From NCBI GenBank assembly GCA_964496725.1, contig CAZCAS010000001.1, positions 1 through 49,295 of the forward strand: 49,295 nucleotides of DNA, given 5' to 3'. The notes under the pieces were generated by a model, which saw only the letters and a program-made list of their open reading frames with translations, was not told the DNA's origin and did not search any database. The first letter of the stretch is position 1, and every line of letters begins with the position of its first letter. Of the stretch, positions 17,360 through 25,057 are shown one piece after another. A program made the position numbers and the translations under genes. Source of the DNA: JAZGHN01 sp964496725 (GTDB taxonomy: Bacteria > Chloroflexota > Dehalococcoidia > Dehalococcoidales > E44-bin46).

Positions 17360-17380
17360 ATATTAACGAAATATTAACGA
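17360..17380 (+). repeat. Two direct repeats ATATTAACGA at the dnaA promoter
   Basis: Copies at 17360-17369 and 17371-17380, an 11-base period that places them on the same helix face. They overlap the expected start of dnaA transcription, so an autoregulatory or origin-related site is plausible (inference). Confidence 0.7.
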
Positions 17381-17520
17381 CTTGTTTCAAAAGTTGTGAT
17401 CATGATGTAGCGTTAACTCTTAGCCTCTTTTTCCAGCCCCATTAGGTCACGCCATCCATGGCCCTCGAGAATAAGATGGCACAGGATCTTAAACCCCAAA
17501 CATTAAACGAGAGGAGTTTT

Positions 17521-18861
17521 ATGGAAGACGAGCCGGCAAAACAGGTCTGGGAAGCTGCGCTGGGCGAGCTGCAAATACAGGTCAGCAAATCAAACTACCG
17601 GACTTGGCTAGAAAAAACAGTAGGCTTAAGCTGCCAAGATAACCAGTTTGTTGTCGGCGTGCCTAATACCTTCGTCGCTGAATATTTAGATAAGAAGCAG
17701 CGTTCTTTAATTGAGAAAACACTCATTGGCGTTACCGGGCGCAACCTCAACATTCGCTTCCAAGTAGAGAGCAAAGAGCAAATTCCAGCGGGCGGCTATA
17801 GCGTCCGAGAAAAAGCATCGCCAAAATTCAACTCTAAATATACCTTTGATGCCTTCGTTACCGGCAACTGTAATCGTTTAGCCTGCGCCGCTGCCCTCGA
17901 CATAGCTGAAAAGCCGGGAAGTAGCTATAATCCACTGTTCATCTACGGGGGCCCAGGGTTGGGCAAGACCCATTTACTACATGCCATTGGCCATATGGCT
18001 CTAGCCAACCACTTCCAGGTGCTTTATGTCAGCGGGGAACAGTTCACCAACGAGTTTATCCAGGCTATCCAGCAGAAAAAAAACGAAGAGTTCCGCAATA
18101 AATATCGAAAAGTTGATATGCTATTGATTGATGATATCCACTTCATCATCGGCAAGGAACAGACAGAAGAGTGCTTCTTCCACACCTTCAACGAGCTACA
18201 TGACAACAACCGGCAGATTGTCGTCACCAGTGACTGCTCGCCAAAAGATATGCCCTTATTAGAGGAGAGACTGTGTTCTCGCTTCCAGTGGGGATTGATC
18301 GTTGATATCCAACCGCCCGACTTCGAAACACGTCTATCTATTCTACAGGCTAAGGCTAAGCAGAGAGGGCAGGATGTCGCTTTAGATGTGCTGGACTTCA
18401 TCGCTCAGCGTATCAGGCAAAACATAAGGGACCTGGAAGGTAGCCTGAACAGGGTTATCGCCTACGCTAAACTGCTTAAAACTTTAGTTACCCCCGAGGT
18501 AGCCGCCCAAGCGCTGGAGAATCTAGCCGCTAAACCCAGTCGAGGCACTGCTATCACCCCAGCTCAAGTAATCGAAGCAGTAGCCGAAAATTTCCAGCTA
18601 GCCGCCGCAGACCTGACCGGCCGGAAAAGAGACAAAGAAACTGCCCTAGCTCGGCAGATAGCCATGTATCTCATCCAGCGGGAAACCGGTAGCTCACTGG
18701 CTCAAGTTGGCAGGGAGTTAGGGGACAGGAATCCAGCCACTGTTAGTCACGCCTGTGAGAAAATAGCCAGTGAACTCCAGGCCAGCCCTTATCTGATGCG
18801 TAAACTCTCAGACATCCAAGAGCATATCCAGCCCCTGACGCAGGGTAGGAAAAAGCGATAA
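17521..18861 (+). CDS. dnaA: Chromosomal replication initiator protein DnaA (variant recognition signature)
   Basis: AAA+ ATPase that opens the replication origin. 446 aa from ATG 17521, chosen over ATGs at 17458 and 17476 because GAGGAG (17511-17516) lies just upstream. Domain I (WEAALGELQIQVSKSNYRTWL) interacts with helicase/partners; Walker A GGPGLGKT is at 143-150, Walker B LLIDD at 201-205, and the arginine-finger region RLCSRF follows. Domain IV keeps the helix-turn-helix frame, but the DnaA signature reads GDRNPATVSHACEKI: the base-contacting Asp-His-Thr of E. coli (433-435) is Asn404-Pro405-Ala406. DNA-box specificity may therefore differ. dnaN and recF are not adjacent. Confidence 0.95.
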   Translation: MEDEPAKQVWEAALGELQIQVSKSNYRTWLEKTVGLSCQDNQFVVGVPNTFVAEYLDKKQRSLIEKTLIGVTGRNLNIRFQVESKEQIPAGGYSVREKASPKFNSKYTFDAFVTGNCNRLACAAALDIAEKPGSSYNPLFIYGGPGLGKTHLLHAIGHMALANHFQVLYVSGEQFTNEFIQAIQQKKNEEFRNKYRKVDMLLIDDIHFIIGKEQTEECFFHTFNELHDNNRQIVVTSDCSPKDMPLLEERLCSRFQWGLIVDIQPPDFETRLSILQAKAKQRGQDVALDVLDFIAQRIRQNIRDLEGSLNRVIAYAKLLKTLVTPEVAAQALENLAAKPSRGTAITPAQVIEAVAENFQLAAADLTGRKRDKETALARQIAMYLIQRETGSSLAQVGRELGDRNPATVSHACEKIASELQASPYLMRKLSDIQEHIQPLTQGRKKR

Positions 18862-19094
18862 CTTTTGGAGACAGAGAGGTTCGCCCCATACCAAGATTTA
18901 TACCCCCCACGATACTTTTTTAATAAGTTATCAAAGACCTTGATAACTTTATGCGTTGTTTAAGCTGCTTCTCCCACTTAAACCCGTACCACCCGTTTTT
19001 ATCGCTACAACCAGGCTGATATGCTATATTATAGATGATTATGAAATATCCATAAATCTATATTGTATATGTAATTAAAGTTATTACAGTAAAC
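18862..19094. other. Candidate origin of replication (oriC) between dnaA and obg
   Basis: A 233-base gap containing a strong inverted repeat (18925-18949) and a very AT-rich stretch at about 19020-19094 that could serve as an unwinding element. It lies next to dnaA where plus-strand composition changes from C-rich (18961-19020: 8 G, 21 C by hand count) to G-rich (19441-19500: 26 G, 14 C). No perfect TTATCCACA box is seen. Position is inferred, not proven. Confidence 0.5.
18925..18949. repeat. 10-bp inverted repeat downstream of dnaA
   Basis: AAGTTATCAA (18925-18934), loop AGACC, TTGATAACTT (18940-18949): a perfect match of the arms. Each arm contains TTATCAA, a loose resemblance to half of a DnaA box. 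It could also be a weak dnaA terminator, but the stem is AT-rich and the following T-run is only three bases. Confidence 0.7.
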
Positions 19095-20360
19095 ATGTTT
19101 GATAGAGCAGAGATAACCGTCAGAGCAGGCAGGGGGGGAGATGGAGCAGTAAGCTTCAGGAAGGAGAAATTTGTCCCCTTTGGCGGGCCTGATGGTGGGG
19201 ATGGTGGTGGTGGCGGTGATGTAATTATTAAGGCTGACCGTAGCCTGCCCAGCCTGCGTAGTTTTGTCCGAAGAGGATTCTATAAGGCGGGTAATGGTGA
19301 GCATGGCAGAGGTCAAAAGAAGCACGGCAAGAGAGGTAAAGATCTCATACTCACTGTTCCAGTAGGGACTGTGGTCTTTCCCAAGACGCAGGTTGTCAGT
19401 GATATTGTTCTTGCTGATCTGGGGGAGCCTGGTCAACAGACGGTGGTAGCTAGGGGTGGGAAGGGGGGACGGGGCAACACCCGGTTCACCACGGCTACTA
19501 ATCAGGCACCGCGGATTGCTGAGAAGGGGGAGATTGGGGAGGAAAACTCGTTGATACTGGAATTGAGGCTTATAGCCGATGTTGGCATCATCGGCTATCC
19601 CAACGTAGGGAAGTCGTCCTTACTGGCAGCCTCTTCAGCGGCCAAGCCCAAAATAGCCGGTTATCCCTTCACCACCCGCGAGCCTATTCTTGGCTTAGTT
19701 GAGGTAGAGCAACAAAGTTTTGTCTTGGCTGAGATTCCGGGGTTAATCGACGATGCCCACCTTGGCAAAGGTCTGGGGCACGATTTCTTACGCCATATTA
19801 CTCGTACCAAGATGCTCATTCACCTGATAGATGGGAGCTCGGCGTCTCCGGTAGAGGATATGGTGCGGGTCAATACCGAGCTCAGCTTATATGATTCGGC
19901 TCTGGCGCAAAAGCCCCAGTTGGTGGCAGTTAATAAGATTGACCTGCCCCAGGTTCAGGCTCGGTTAGCTGAGATTCAGGGGGCTTTCGAGGATGTGGGG
20001 ACCTCGCCCTTTTTCGTTTCGGCTGTTATCGGGGAGGGTGTTCCCCAGCTTATGGCTGAAGTGATGAGGATGGTGGGTCAGCTTGCCGTGGAGAAAAGAG
20101 TGGGGGAGAGGGTGGGTAAGAAGATTTTCCGCCCCCAACCCCGGGCCGCTGGCGCCAGTGTGCGTAAGGAGGGCGATGCTTTTGTCATTGTCTCTCCGGA
20201 ACTGGAGCGTATTGTAGCTAGGGCAGATTTGTCTAGCCAGGAGGTGCGCTGGCAGATTATGAAGCAGCTCGCTAGGCGAGGGGTCGATAAGACCCTGGAG
20301 AAGGCCGGGGTTAAGGCAGGTGATAAGGTGCGCTGTGGAGATTTAGAATGGGAGTGGTAG
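19095..20360 (+). CDS. obg: GTPase Obg
   Basis: Ribosome-associated GTPase needed for 50S assembly and linked to ppGpp signalling. The 421-aa product has the Obg glycine-rich fold at 1-155 (VRAGRGGDGAVSFRKEKF; GGDGGGGGDV), then the G domain with P-loop GYPNVGKSS (about 173-181), the switch motif TTREPILG and NKID as G4, and a C-terminal OCT domain with a typical tail (RCGDLEWEW). No Shine-Dalgarno is visible before the ATG and a weak -10-like TATTAC ends only seven bases upstream, so a leaderless message is possible. nadD begins five bases after its stop. Confidence 0.96.
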   Translation: MFDRAEITVRAGRGGDGAVSFRKEKFVPFGGPDGGDGGGGGDVIIKADRSLPSLRSFVRRGFYKAGNGEHGRGQKKHGKRGKDLILTVPVGTVVFPKTQVVSDIVLADLGEPGQQTVVARGGKGGRGNTRFTTATNQAPRIAEKGEIGEENSLILELRLIADVGIIGYPNVGKSSLLAASSAAKPKIAGYPFTTREPILGLVEVEQQSFVLAEIPGLIDDAHLGKGLGHDFLRHITRTKMLIHLIDGSSASPVEDMVRVNTELSLYDSALAQKPQLVAVNKIDLPQVQARLAEIQGAFEDVGTSPFFVSAVIGEGVPQLMAEVMRMVGQLAVEKRVGERVGKKIFRPQPRAAGASVRKEGDAFVIVSPELERIVARADLSSQEVRWQIMKQLARRGVDKTLEKAGVKAGDKVRCGDLEWEW

Positions 20361-20364
20361 CAGG

Positions 20365-20970
20365 ATGAATATCGGTGTCCTCGGGGGAACCTTTGACCCC
20401 ATCCATATGGGTCACCTCCTTATTGCTATGGAGGCAAAGGCTCGACTGAATCTGGCTGAGGTTCTGTTTGTGCCTGCCGGTCTGCCCTGCCTGAGAGCGA
20501 ATAGTTCTATTTCAGCTGCTGAGCATCGTCTCCAGATGGTGCGGCTGGCTATTGGAGATAAGCCTTGCTTCAAGCTATCTACTACAGAGGTAGAGCGGGC
20601 TGGTCCCTCTTATACTGTGGATACTATCGCCGAGCTCAAGGGTCAGTTTGGCGCTAAGGATGAGCTGTTTTTCATTTTAGGCTGGGATTGTTTATCGGAA
20701 CTGCCTAAGTGGCGGGAGCCATCCCGGCTGATAGCTCTAAGCCGTCTGGTGGCGGTCCCCAGAGTAGGCTCGCCGGCTCCCGACCTTAGCTCTTTGGAAG
20801 CCAGCATCCCGGGGTTAGCCAGACGGGTTATTTTGCTTGACGAGCCCAGGGTAGACATCAGCGCTTCGGGGGTTAGAGACCGGGTTGCCCGGGGGTTATC
20901 AATTGAGCATCTTGTCCCTGAGCCAGTAGCAAGATATATTAGGGAGCAGGGGTTATACACCAGGCATTAG
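20365..20970 (+). CDS. nadD: Nicotinate-nucleotide adenylyltransferase
   Basis: Transfers AMP from ATP to nicotinate mononucleotide in NAD synthesis. The 201-aa nucleotidyltransferase fold has GGTFDPIHMGHL at 8-19 (the (H/T)xGH motif) and ISASGVRDRVARG near 170 (the ISxxxxR motif). GPSYTVDT for dinucleotide-pathway specificity is also visible. It is placed between obg and pyrE in one plus-strand run, a common obg-nadD arrangement. nadC for the preceding pathway step lies about 18 kb away. Confidence 0.95.
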   Translation: MNIGVLGGTFDPIHMGHLLIAMEAKARLNLAEVLFVPAGLPCLRANSSISAAEHRLQMVRLAIGDKPCFKLSTTEVERAGPSYTVDTIAELKGQFGAKDELFFILGWDCLSELPKWREPSRLIALSRLVAVPRVGSPAPDLSSLEASIPGLARRVILLDEPRVDISASGVRDRVARGLSIEHLVPEPVARYIREQGLYTRH

Positions 20971-20987
20971 CCAGAGGAGGGAGCAGT

Positions 20988-21557
20988 ATGGACAGAGAGC
21001 CGACTTTAGAGGTGGGGGTGAATACCGAGGAGACTAAGAAGGTTTTGGCGGTCGCCAGCAGGGTCGGGGCGTTGCTGACGGGTGAATTTACCCTTACCTC
21101 AGGAAAGAAAAGCACTTTTTACTTCGATGCTAAAAAGCTAACCCTCTCCCCGGAGGGGGCCTACCACATAGGGAAGGCAATATTTGACCAGTTGGCGGAG
21201 AATGAGATTGATGCTGTTGGTGGGGTGGCAACAGGGGCTTACCCCATTGTATCTGCGGTGGCCGTGGTGAGTTACCTGGAGGGGAAGCTGCTCCCTGCCT
21301 TTATTGTGAGGGAGGTGGCTAAAGAGCATGGAACCAAAAGGCAGATTGAAGGGTATCTCAAGGCGGGCTCTAGAATAGCTATAGTTGATGACGTCCTTAC
21401 CACCGGAGGCTCAGTCCTGAAGGCAATAGAGGCAGTGGAGGCGGCGAAGTGCCAGGTGGCGAGGGTCATCGTGTTGGTTGACCGCCATGAAGGTGGGGGC
21501 GATGAGCTGAGGAAGAGGGGATACGATTGCGCTGCCCTGTTGAACCTAGTCCATTAA
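20988..21557 (+). CDS. pyrE: Orotate phosphoribosyltransferase
   Basis: Converts orotate and PRPP to OMP in de novo pyrimidine synthesis. 189 aa, with the PRPP-binding motif IVDDVLTTGGS at about 124-134 and LTSGKKSTFYFDAKKL near the N-terminus. The upstream ribosome-binding site is AGAGGAGGGAG. The TAA stop interlocks with the gyrB stop on the other strand within TTAA, so no terminator separates the convergent genes. pyrF and pyrD are elsewhere in the window, not clustered. Confidence 0.95.
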   Translation: MDREPTLEVGVNTEETKKVLAVASRVGALLTGEFTLTSGKKSTFYFDAKKLTLSPEGAYHIGKAIFDQLAENEIDAVGGVATGAYPIVSAVAVVSYLEGKLLPAFIVREVAKEHGTKRQIEGYLKAGSRIAIVDDVLTTGGSVLKAIEAVEAAKCQVARVIVLVDRHEGGGDELRKRGYDCAALLNLVH

Positions 21558-23479
21558 ATATCCAGATTCTTGACGCTCTTGGCGTGGGCCTGGATAAAGG
21601 CTTTGCGGGGTGGGACTTCCTCTCCCATTAACACGTGGAAGATGTGGTCAGCAGCGGCGGTATCTTCCAGATTGACGCCGAGTAAGGTGCGAGTAGCCGG
21701 GTTCATGGTGGTCTCCCAAAGTTGCTCAGGGCTCATCTCTCCCAGACCCTTGTAACGCTGGACAGCTACCTTTTTTGCCCCTTTTAGCTCGCCCAGTATC
21801 TCGTCCTTCTCTTGTTCGGAGTAAACCCAGCGCTCAAGCTTGTTGGCTTTAACGCGATACAGGGGTGGTTGGGCAATGAACAGGTGCTCGTGGTTAATCA
21901 GGTCCACCATGTGGCGGAAGAAAAAGGTCAGCAACAGGGAGCGGATGTGAGACCCGTCAACATCAGCGTCAGTCATGATGATAACCCGATGGTAGCGGAG
22001 CTTAGATAGGTCGAATTCATCGTCTATGCCTGTCCCCAAGGCGGTAATGAGGGCGCGGATTTCTGTGTGAGCTAGCATCTTATCCAGGCGCGCCTTTTCC
22101 ACATTGAGGATTTTGCCCCGTAGGGGCAGGATAGCCTGGAAGCGGCGGTTCCGTCCCTGCTTGGCTGAGCCACCGGCTGAGTCTCCTTCCACTAGGTACA
22201 GCTCACGGTAAGCAGGGTTTCTCTCTGAGCAATCAGCCAGTTTCCCGGGCAGGGTGGCTGTGTCCAAGCTGCTCTTTTTGATAATTAAATCGCGAGCCTT
22301 CCGGGCTGCTTCTCTGGCTCTGGCGGTGGTGAGGCACTTATCTATAATCCTTTTAGCATCGTCGGGGTGCTCTTCGAAGTAAAGGGCTAGACCTTCAATA
22401 ACCGCGCTCTCCACCACGCTTTTAATCTCAGGGTTGCCCAACTTGCCTTTAGTCTGTCCTTCAAACTGTGGTTCGGTGAGCTTGACACTGATAACGGCGG
22501 TGAGTCCCTCTCGGACATCGTCGCCTATCAGATTGGGGTCATCCTCCTTGATAAGCTTGTTCTTGCGGGCATAGTCGTTGAGTACCCGGGTTAGTGCTGA
22601 GCGGAAGCCAGTAAGGTGAGTGCCCCCATCTACAGTGTTGACGCAATTGGCGAAGCTGAGGGTGGACTCAGTAAAGCCATCGTTATACTGAAGGGCGGTC
22701 TCGACTATGGTGCTGTTTATCGTTTTGGTGGTATAGATGGGTTGGCGGTGGCGGACCTCCCGGTTGCGGTTAAGGTGGCGGACGAAGCTGGTAATACCAC
22801 CCTCGAAGTAGAAGGTCTTTTCGTACTCTGGGTCTTTCCTTTCATCTATGATAGTTATTTCCAGCCCCTTATTTAAGTAAGCCACTTCTCGTATTCGCTG
22901 GCTCAGGGTATTAAAGTCGTAGCTAACCTTGCCGAATATTGCCTCATCGGCGAGGAAGGTAATGGTGGTGCCAGTGGTGCTGTCTTCACCAATAGGCGCT
23001 ACCGTTCCCTGGGGTATACCCAGTTTGTATTCCTGGTGGTAAATCTTGCCATCGCGCTTGACATTAACATTGAGCCAGGAGCACAGGGCATTTACTACTG
23101 AGGCACCTACTCCGTGTAAACCGCCCGATACCTGGTAAGTCTTGCCGCCAAACTTGGCTCCGGCGTGTAGCGTGGTCATTACCGTCTCCAGGGCGGAAAG
23201 CTTGGTGGTGGGGTGAATATCCACGGGAATGCCACGCCCGTTATCCTCTACCACCACTGAATCATCTTGTTTAATAGTGACCCTGATTGTGTTGCAGTAG
23301 CCAGCCATGGCTTCGTCAACGCTGTTATAGATGATTTCACATACCATATGGTGCAGGCCGCGCTGGTCAGTGCTGCCGATGTACATGCCCGGCCGGCGGC
23401 GCACTGCTTCTCGCCCACCCAGTACCTGAATATCTTTGGCAGTGTAATCCTTATTGGCTTGCTTAGTTTCTTGTTTCAT
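21554..23479 (-). CDS. gyrB: DNA gyrase subunit B
   Basis: ATPase subunit of gyrase. 641 aa, the standard GyrB length. The GHKL ATPase domain shows EIIYNSVDEAMAGYC, VVEDNGRGIPV and GGLHGVGASVVNALC; the TOPRIM domain has YLVEGDSAGGSAKQGRNRRFQAILPL (quoted in part: EGDSAGG) and DADVDGSHIR. The C-terminus RKAFIQAHAKSVKNLDI is typical. An own promoter lies about 140 bases upstream of the ATG. It is separated from gyrA by the dnaA region. Confidence 0.97.
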   Translation of the reverse strand: MKQETKQANKDYTAKDIQVLGGREAVRRRPGMYIGSTDQRGLHHMVCEIIYNSVDEAMAGYCNTIRVTIKQDDSVVVEDNGRGIPVDIHPTTKLSALETVMTTLHAGAKFGGKTYQVSGGLHGVGASVVNALCSWLNVNVKRDGKIYHQEYKLGIPQGTVAPIGEDSTTGTTITFLADEAIFGKVSYDFNTLSQRIREVAYLNKGLEITIIDERKDPEYEKTFYFEGGITSFVRHLNRNREVRHRQPIYTTKTINSTIVETALQYNDGFTESTLSFANCVNTVDGGTHLTGFRSALTRVLNDYARKNKLIKEDDPNLIGDDVREGLTAVISVKLTEPQFEGQTKGKLGNPEIKSVVESAVIEGLALYFEEHPDDAKRIIDKCLTTARAREAARKARDLIIKKSSLDTATLPGKLADCSERNPAYRELYLVEGDSAGGSAKQGRNRRFQAILPLRGKILNVEKARLDKMLAHTEIRALITALGTGIDDEFDLSKLRYHRVIIMTDADVDGSHIRSLLLTFFFRHMVDLINHEHLFIAQPPLYRVKANKLERWVYSEQEKDEILGELKGAKKVAVQRYKGLGEMSPEQLWETTMNPATRTLLGVNLEDTAAADHIFHVLMGEEVPPRKAFIQAHAKSVKNLDI

Positions 23480-23627
23480 CGTTCCCTATCTAGTTACTCA
23501 TTATCGTTGTGGTTGTCAGTGAGAGAAGGGGGGAGAAAGGGTGGGACGTTGGCAAAGAGGCGGAGGAATAAATGAAGCTAACAAATCAGAGGCAATTGCT
23601 AAAAATAGTAACGCGTGCATTTATATT

Positions 23628-23656
23628 ATTATAGCATAATTCAGCTATAAAGTGAA
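23628..23656 (-). promoter_or_regulatory. Probable gyrB promoter
   Basis: On the minus strand: TTCACT (23656-23651), 17 bases, TATAAT (23633-23628). The leader to the gyrB ATG is about 140 bases. Confidence 0.5.
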
Positions 23657-23668
23657 GCTGTGGGCTGG

Positions 23669-24916
23669 TTATTGCAAATGGTTTTGCAGCTCTTCAAGGG
23701 GGACGGTTTTCTGTTCGGAGGTGGCCATATCCCGCAGCATCACCGTGCCATCTTTTACCTCTTGCTCACCGATTATCACGGCTTGCTTGACATCGAGGCT
23801 ATTGGCTTGTCTTAGCTGAGCCTTCAGGCTTCTATCGCCTATCGCTTCTATTACTCCGATGCCGTTCTTTCTCAGGTCGGCTGCCAGCTTTGTCGCCGCG
23901 TCCTTGGCTGTGGCGCCGATATAGGCAAGGAAAACCTGTGGTCGGGGCAGGGTGGGGATGTGAACCCCCTGCTTCTTCAGGTTGAGGACCATCCGCTCCA
24001 TACCGGAGGCGAAGCCGATGGCCGGGGTGGGCTTACCACCAAGTTCCTCAATCAGGTCGTCGTATCGTCCCCCACCGCCGAGAGTACTCTGGGCTCCTTC
24101 TGCCTCAGGCTGAATCTCAAATACTGTCCGGGTATAGTAGTCCAGCCCACGGGCCAGGCAATGGTTCAGTTCAAAGGGAAGTCCAAGTAGTCCCAGGTAT
24201 CTCTTTAGCTGGTTGAAGTGCTCATCACATTGTGGGCAGAGGTAGTCGGGGCTCTTTGGGGCGGAGTGAGCTACTCGGCGGCACTGGGGCTTTTTACAAT
24301 CAAGGAGGCGGAGAGGGTTTCTCTTTAGCCTGGTCTTGCAATCCGAACATAGATTGGCAGTGTGGTCGGCGCAATAATCCTTCAAGGCGGCTAGATATGA
24401 AGGTCGGCATTTTTTACAACCGATGCTATTTATGATTAGTGATAAATGACCAAGGTTCAGAGAAGAGAAGAATTGCCATGCCATGTTAATGACCTCGGCG
24501 TCCAGGGCAGGGTCAGCCTCCCCGATAGCCTCGCAGCCGAACTGATAGTGCTGGCGGTATCTTCCTGCCTGAGGCCTTTCGTATCTAAAGATGGAGGCAA
24601 TGTAGTACAGCTTTACCGGCTGGGGCAGATTGTGCATTCCGTGTTCTAAGTAGGCGCGGCACACTGGCGCTGTTCCCTCTGGTCTGAGGGTTATTTTATT
24701 TCCGCCTTTGTCTTCAAAGGTATACATTTCTTTTTCTACGATATCTGTGCCCTCCCCGATACTGCGGGAGAAAAGCATGGTGTCCTCAAAAGCAGGGAGG
24801 TCAATGCGCTCATAGCCATAGAGCTGGCAGATATGCGCCGCCTTTTGCTCTATATAGCGCCAGTATGGTTGTTCCTGTGGTAAGATGTCTGAGGTTCCGC
24901 GTGGTGCCCGATACAA
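23669..24916 (-). CDS. hisS: Histidyl-tRNA synthetase
   Basis: Class II aminoacyl-tRNA synthetase charging tRNA-His. 415 aa. Motif 1 is in the N-terminus (MYRAPRGTSDILPQEQ), TLRPEGTAPVCRAYLEHGM and FRYERPQAGRYRQHYQFGCE form motif 2, and the histidine-specific loop is GLDYYTRTVFEI. A Cys-rich insert (CKKCRPSY...CSDCKTRL...CPQCDEHF) is like that of other long-insert bacterial HisRS. The TTG start at 24916 is supported by GGGAGG five bases upstream and the canonical N-terminus. Divergent from rel. Confidence 0.95.
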   Translation of the reverse strand: MYRAPRGTSDILPQEQPYWRYIEQKAAHICQLYGYERIDLPAFEDTMLFSRSIGEGTDIVEKEMYTFEDKGGNKITLRPEGTAPVCRAYLEHGMHNLPQPVKLYYIASIFRYERPQAGRYRQHYQFGCEAIGEADPALDAEVINMAWQFFSSLNLGHLSLIINSIGCKKCRPSYLAALKDYCADHTANLCSDCKTRLKRNPLRLLDCKKPQCRRVAHSAPKSPDYLCPQCDEHFNQLKRYLGLLGLPFELNHCLARGLDYYTRTVFEIQPEAEGAQSTLGGGGRYDDLIEELGGKPTPAIGFASGMERMVLNLKKQGVHIPTLPRPQVFLAYIGATAKDAATKLAADLRKNGIGVIEAIGDRSLKAQLRQANSLDVKQAVIIGEQEVKDGTVMLRDMATSEQKTVPLEELQNHLQ

Positions 24917-24998
24917 TCTAGCCTCCCTTTTGACAGGTTTCTGGATGTTTTAAGCTAGAATACCGTATAACCCTTGACTTGTAAAGACGGGATTGAAT

Positions 24999-25028
24999 TT
25001 GCTCTCGCCTGTTTCGTTGCGTTATACT
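24999..25028 (+). promoter_or_regulatory. Probable rel promoter
   Basis: TTGCTC (24999-25004), 18 bases, TATACT (25023-25028). A transcription start near 25035 would exclude any start codon before it and supports GTG 25058 or ATG 25079. Confidence 0.5.
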
Positions 25029-25057
25029 TGCATGTAATTCCAGCTATTGGGGGACGG

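Larger units (their letters stand above)
17168..17520. other. Non-coding region between fmt and dnaA
   Basis: About 350 bases containing a perfect palindrome, two tandem ATATTAACGA elements and the probable dnaA promoter (all listed separately). A 68-codon minus-strand frame (17184-17390) ends just before fmt; its last 35 codons could look coding, but it has no recognisable homology and overlaps the regulatory elements, so I do not call it. No perfect TTATCCACA DnaA box is present. Confidence 0.5.

Noticed and set aside
17184..17390. 68-codon minus-strand frame between fmt and dnaA
   Set aside because: No recognisable family, it lies over palindromes and the dnaA promoter, and no good start or ribosome-binding site is visible.
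18911..18952. Hairpin after dnaA as an ordinary intrinsic terminator
   Set aside because: The stem is mainly A/T and the T-run is three bases; origin-related function seemed at least as likely, so it is listed as a repeat.
24974..25057. Longer rel start at TTG 24974
   Set aside because: It lies upstream of the predicted rel promoter and adds a hydrophobic stretch not found in Rel proteins.
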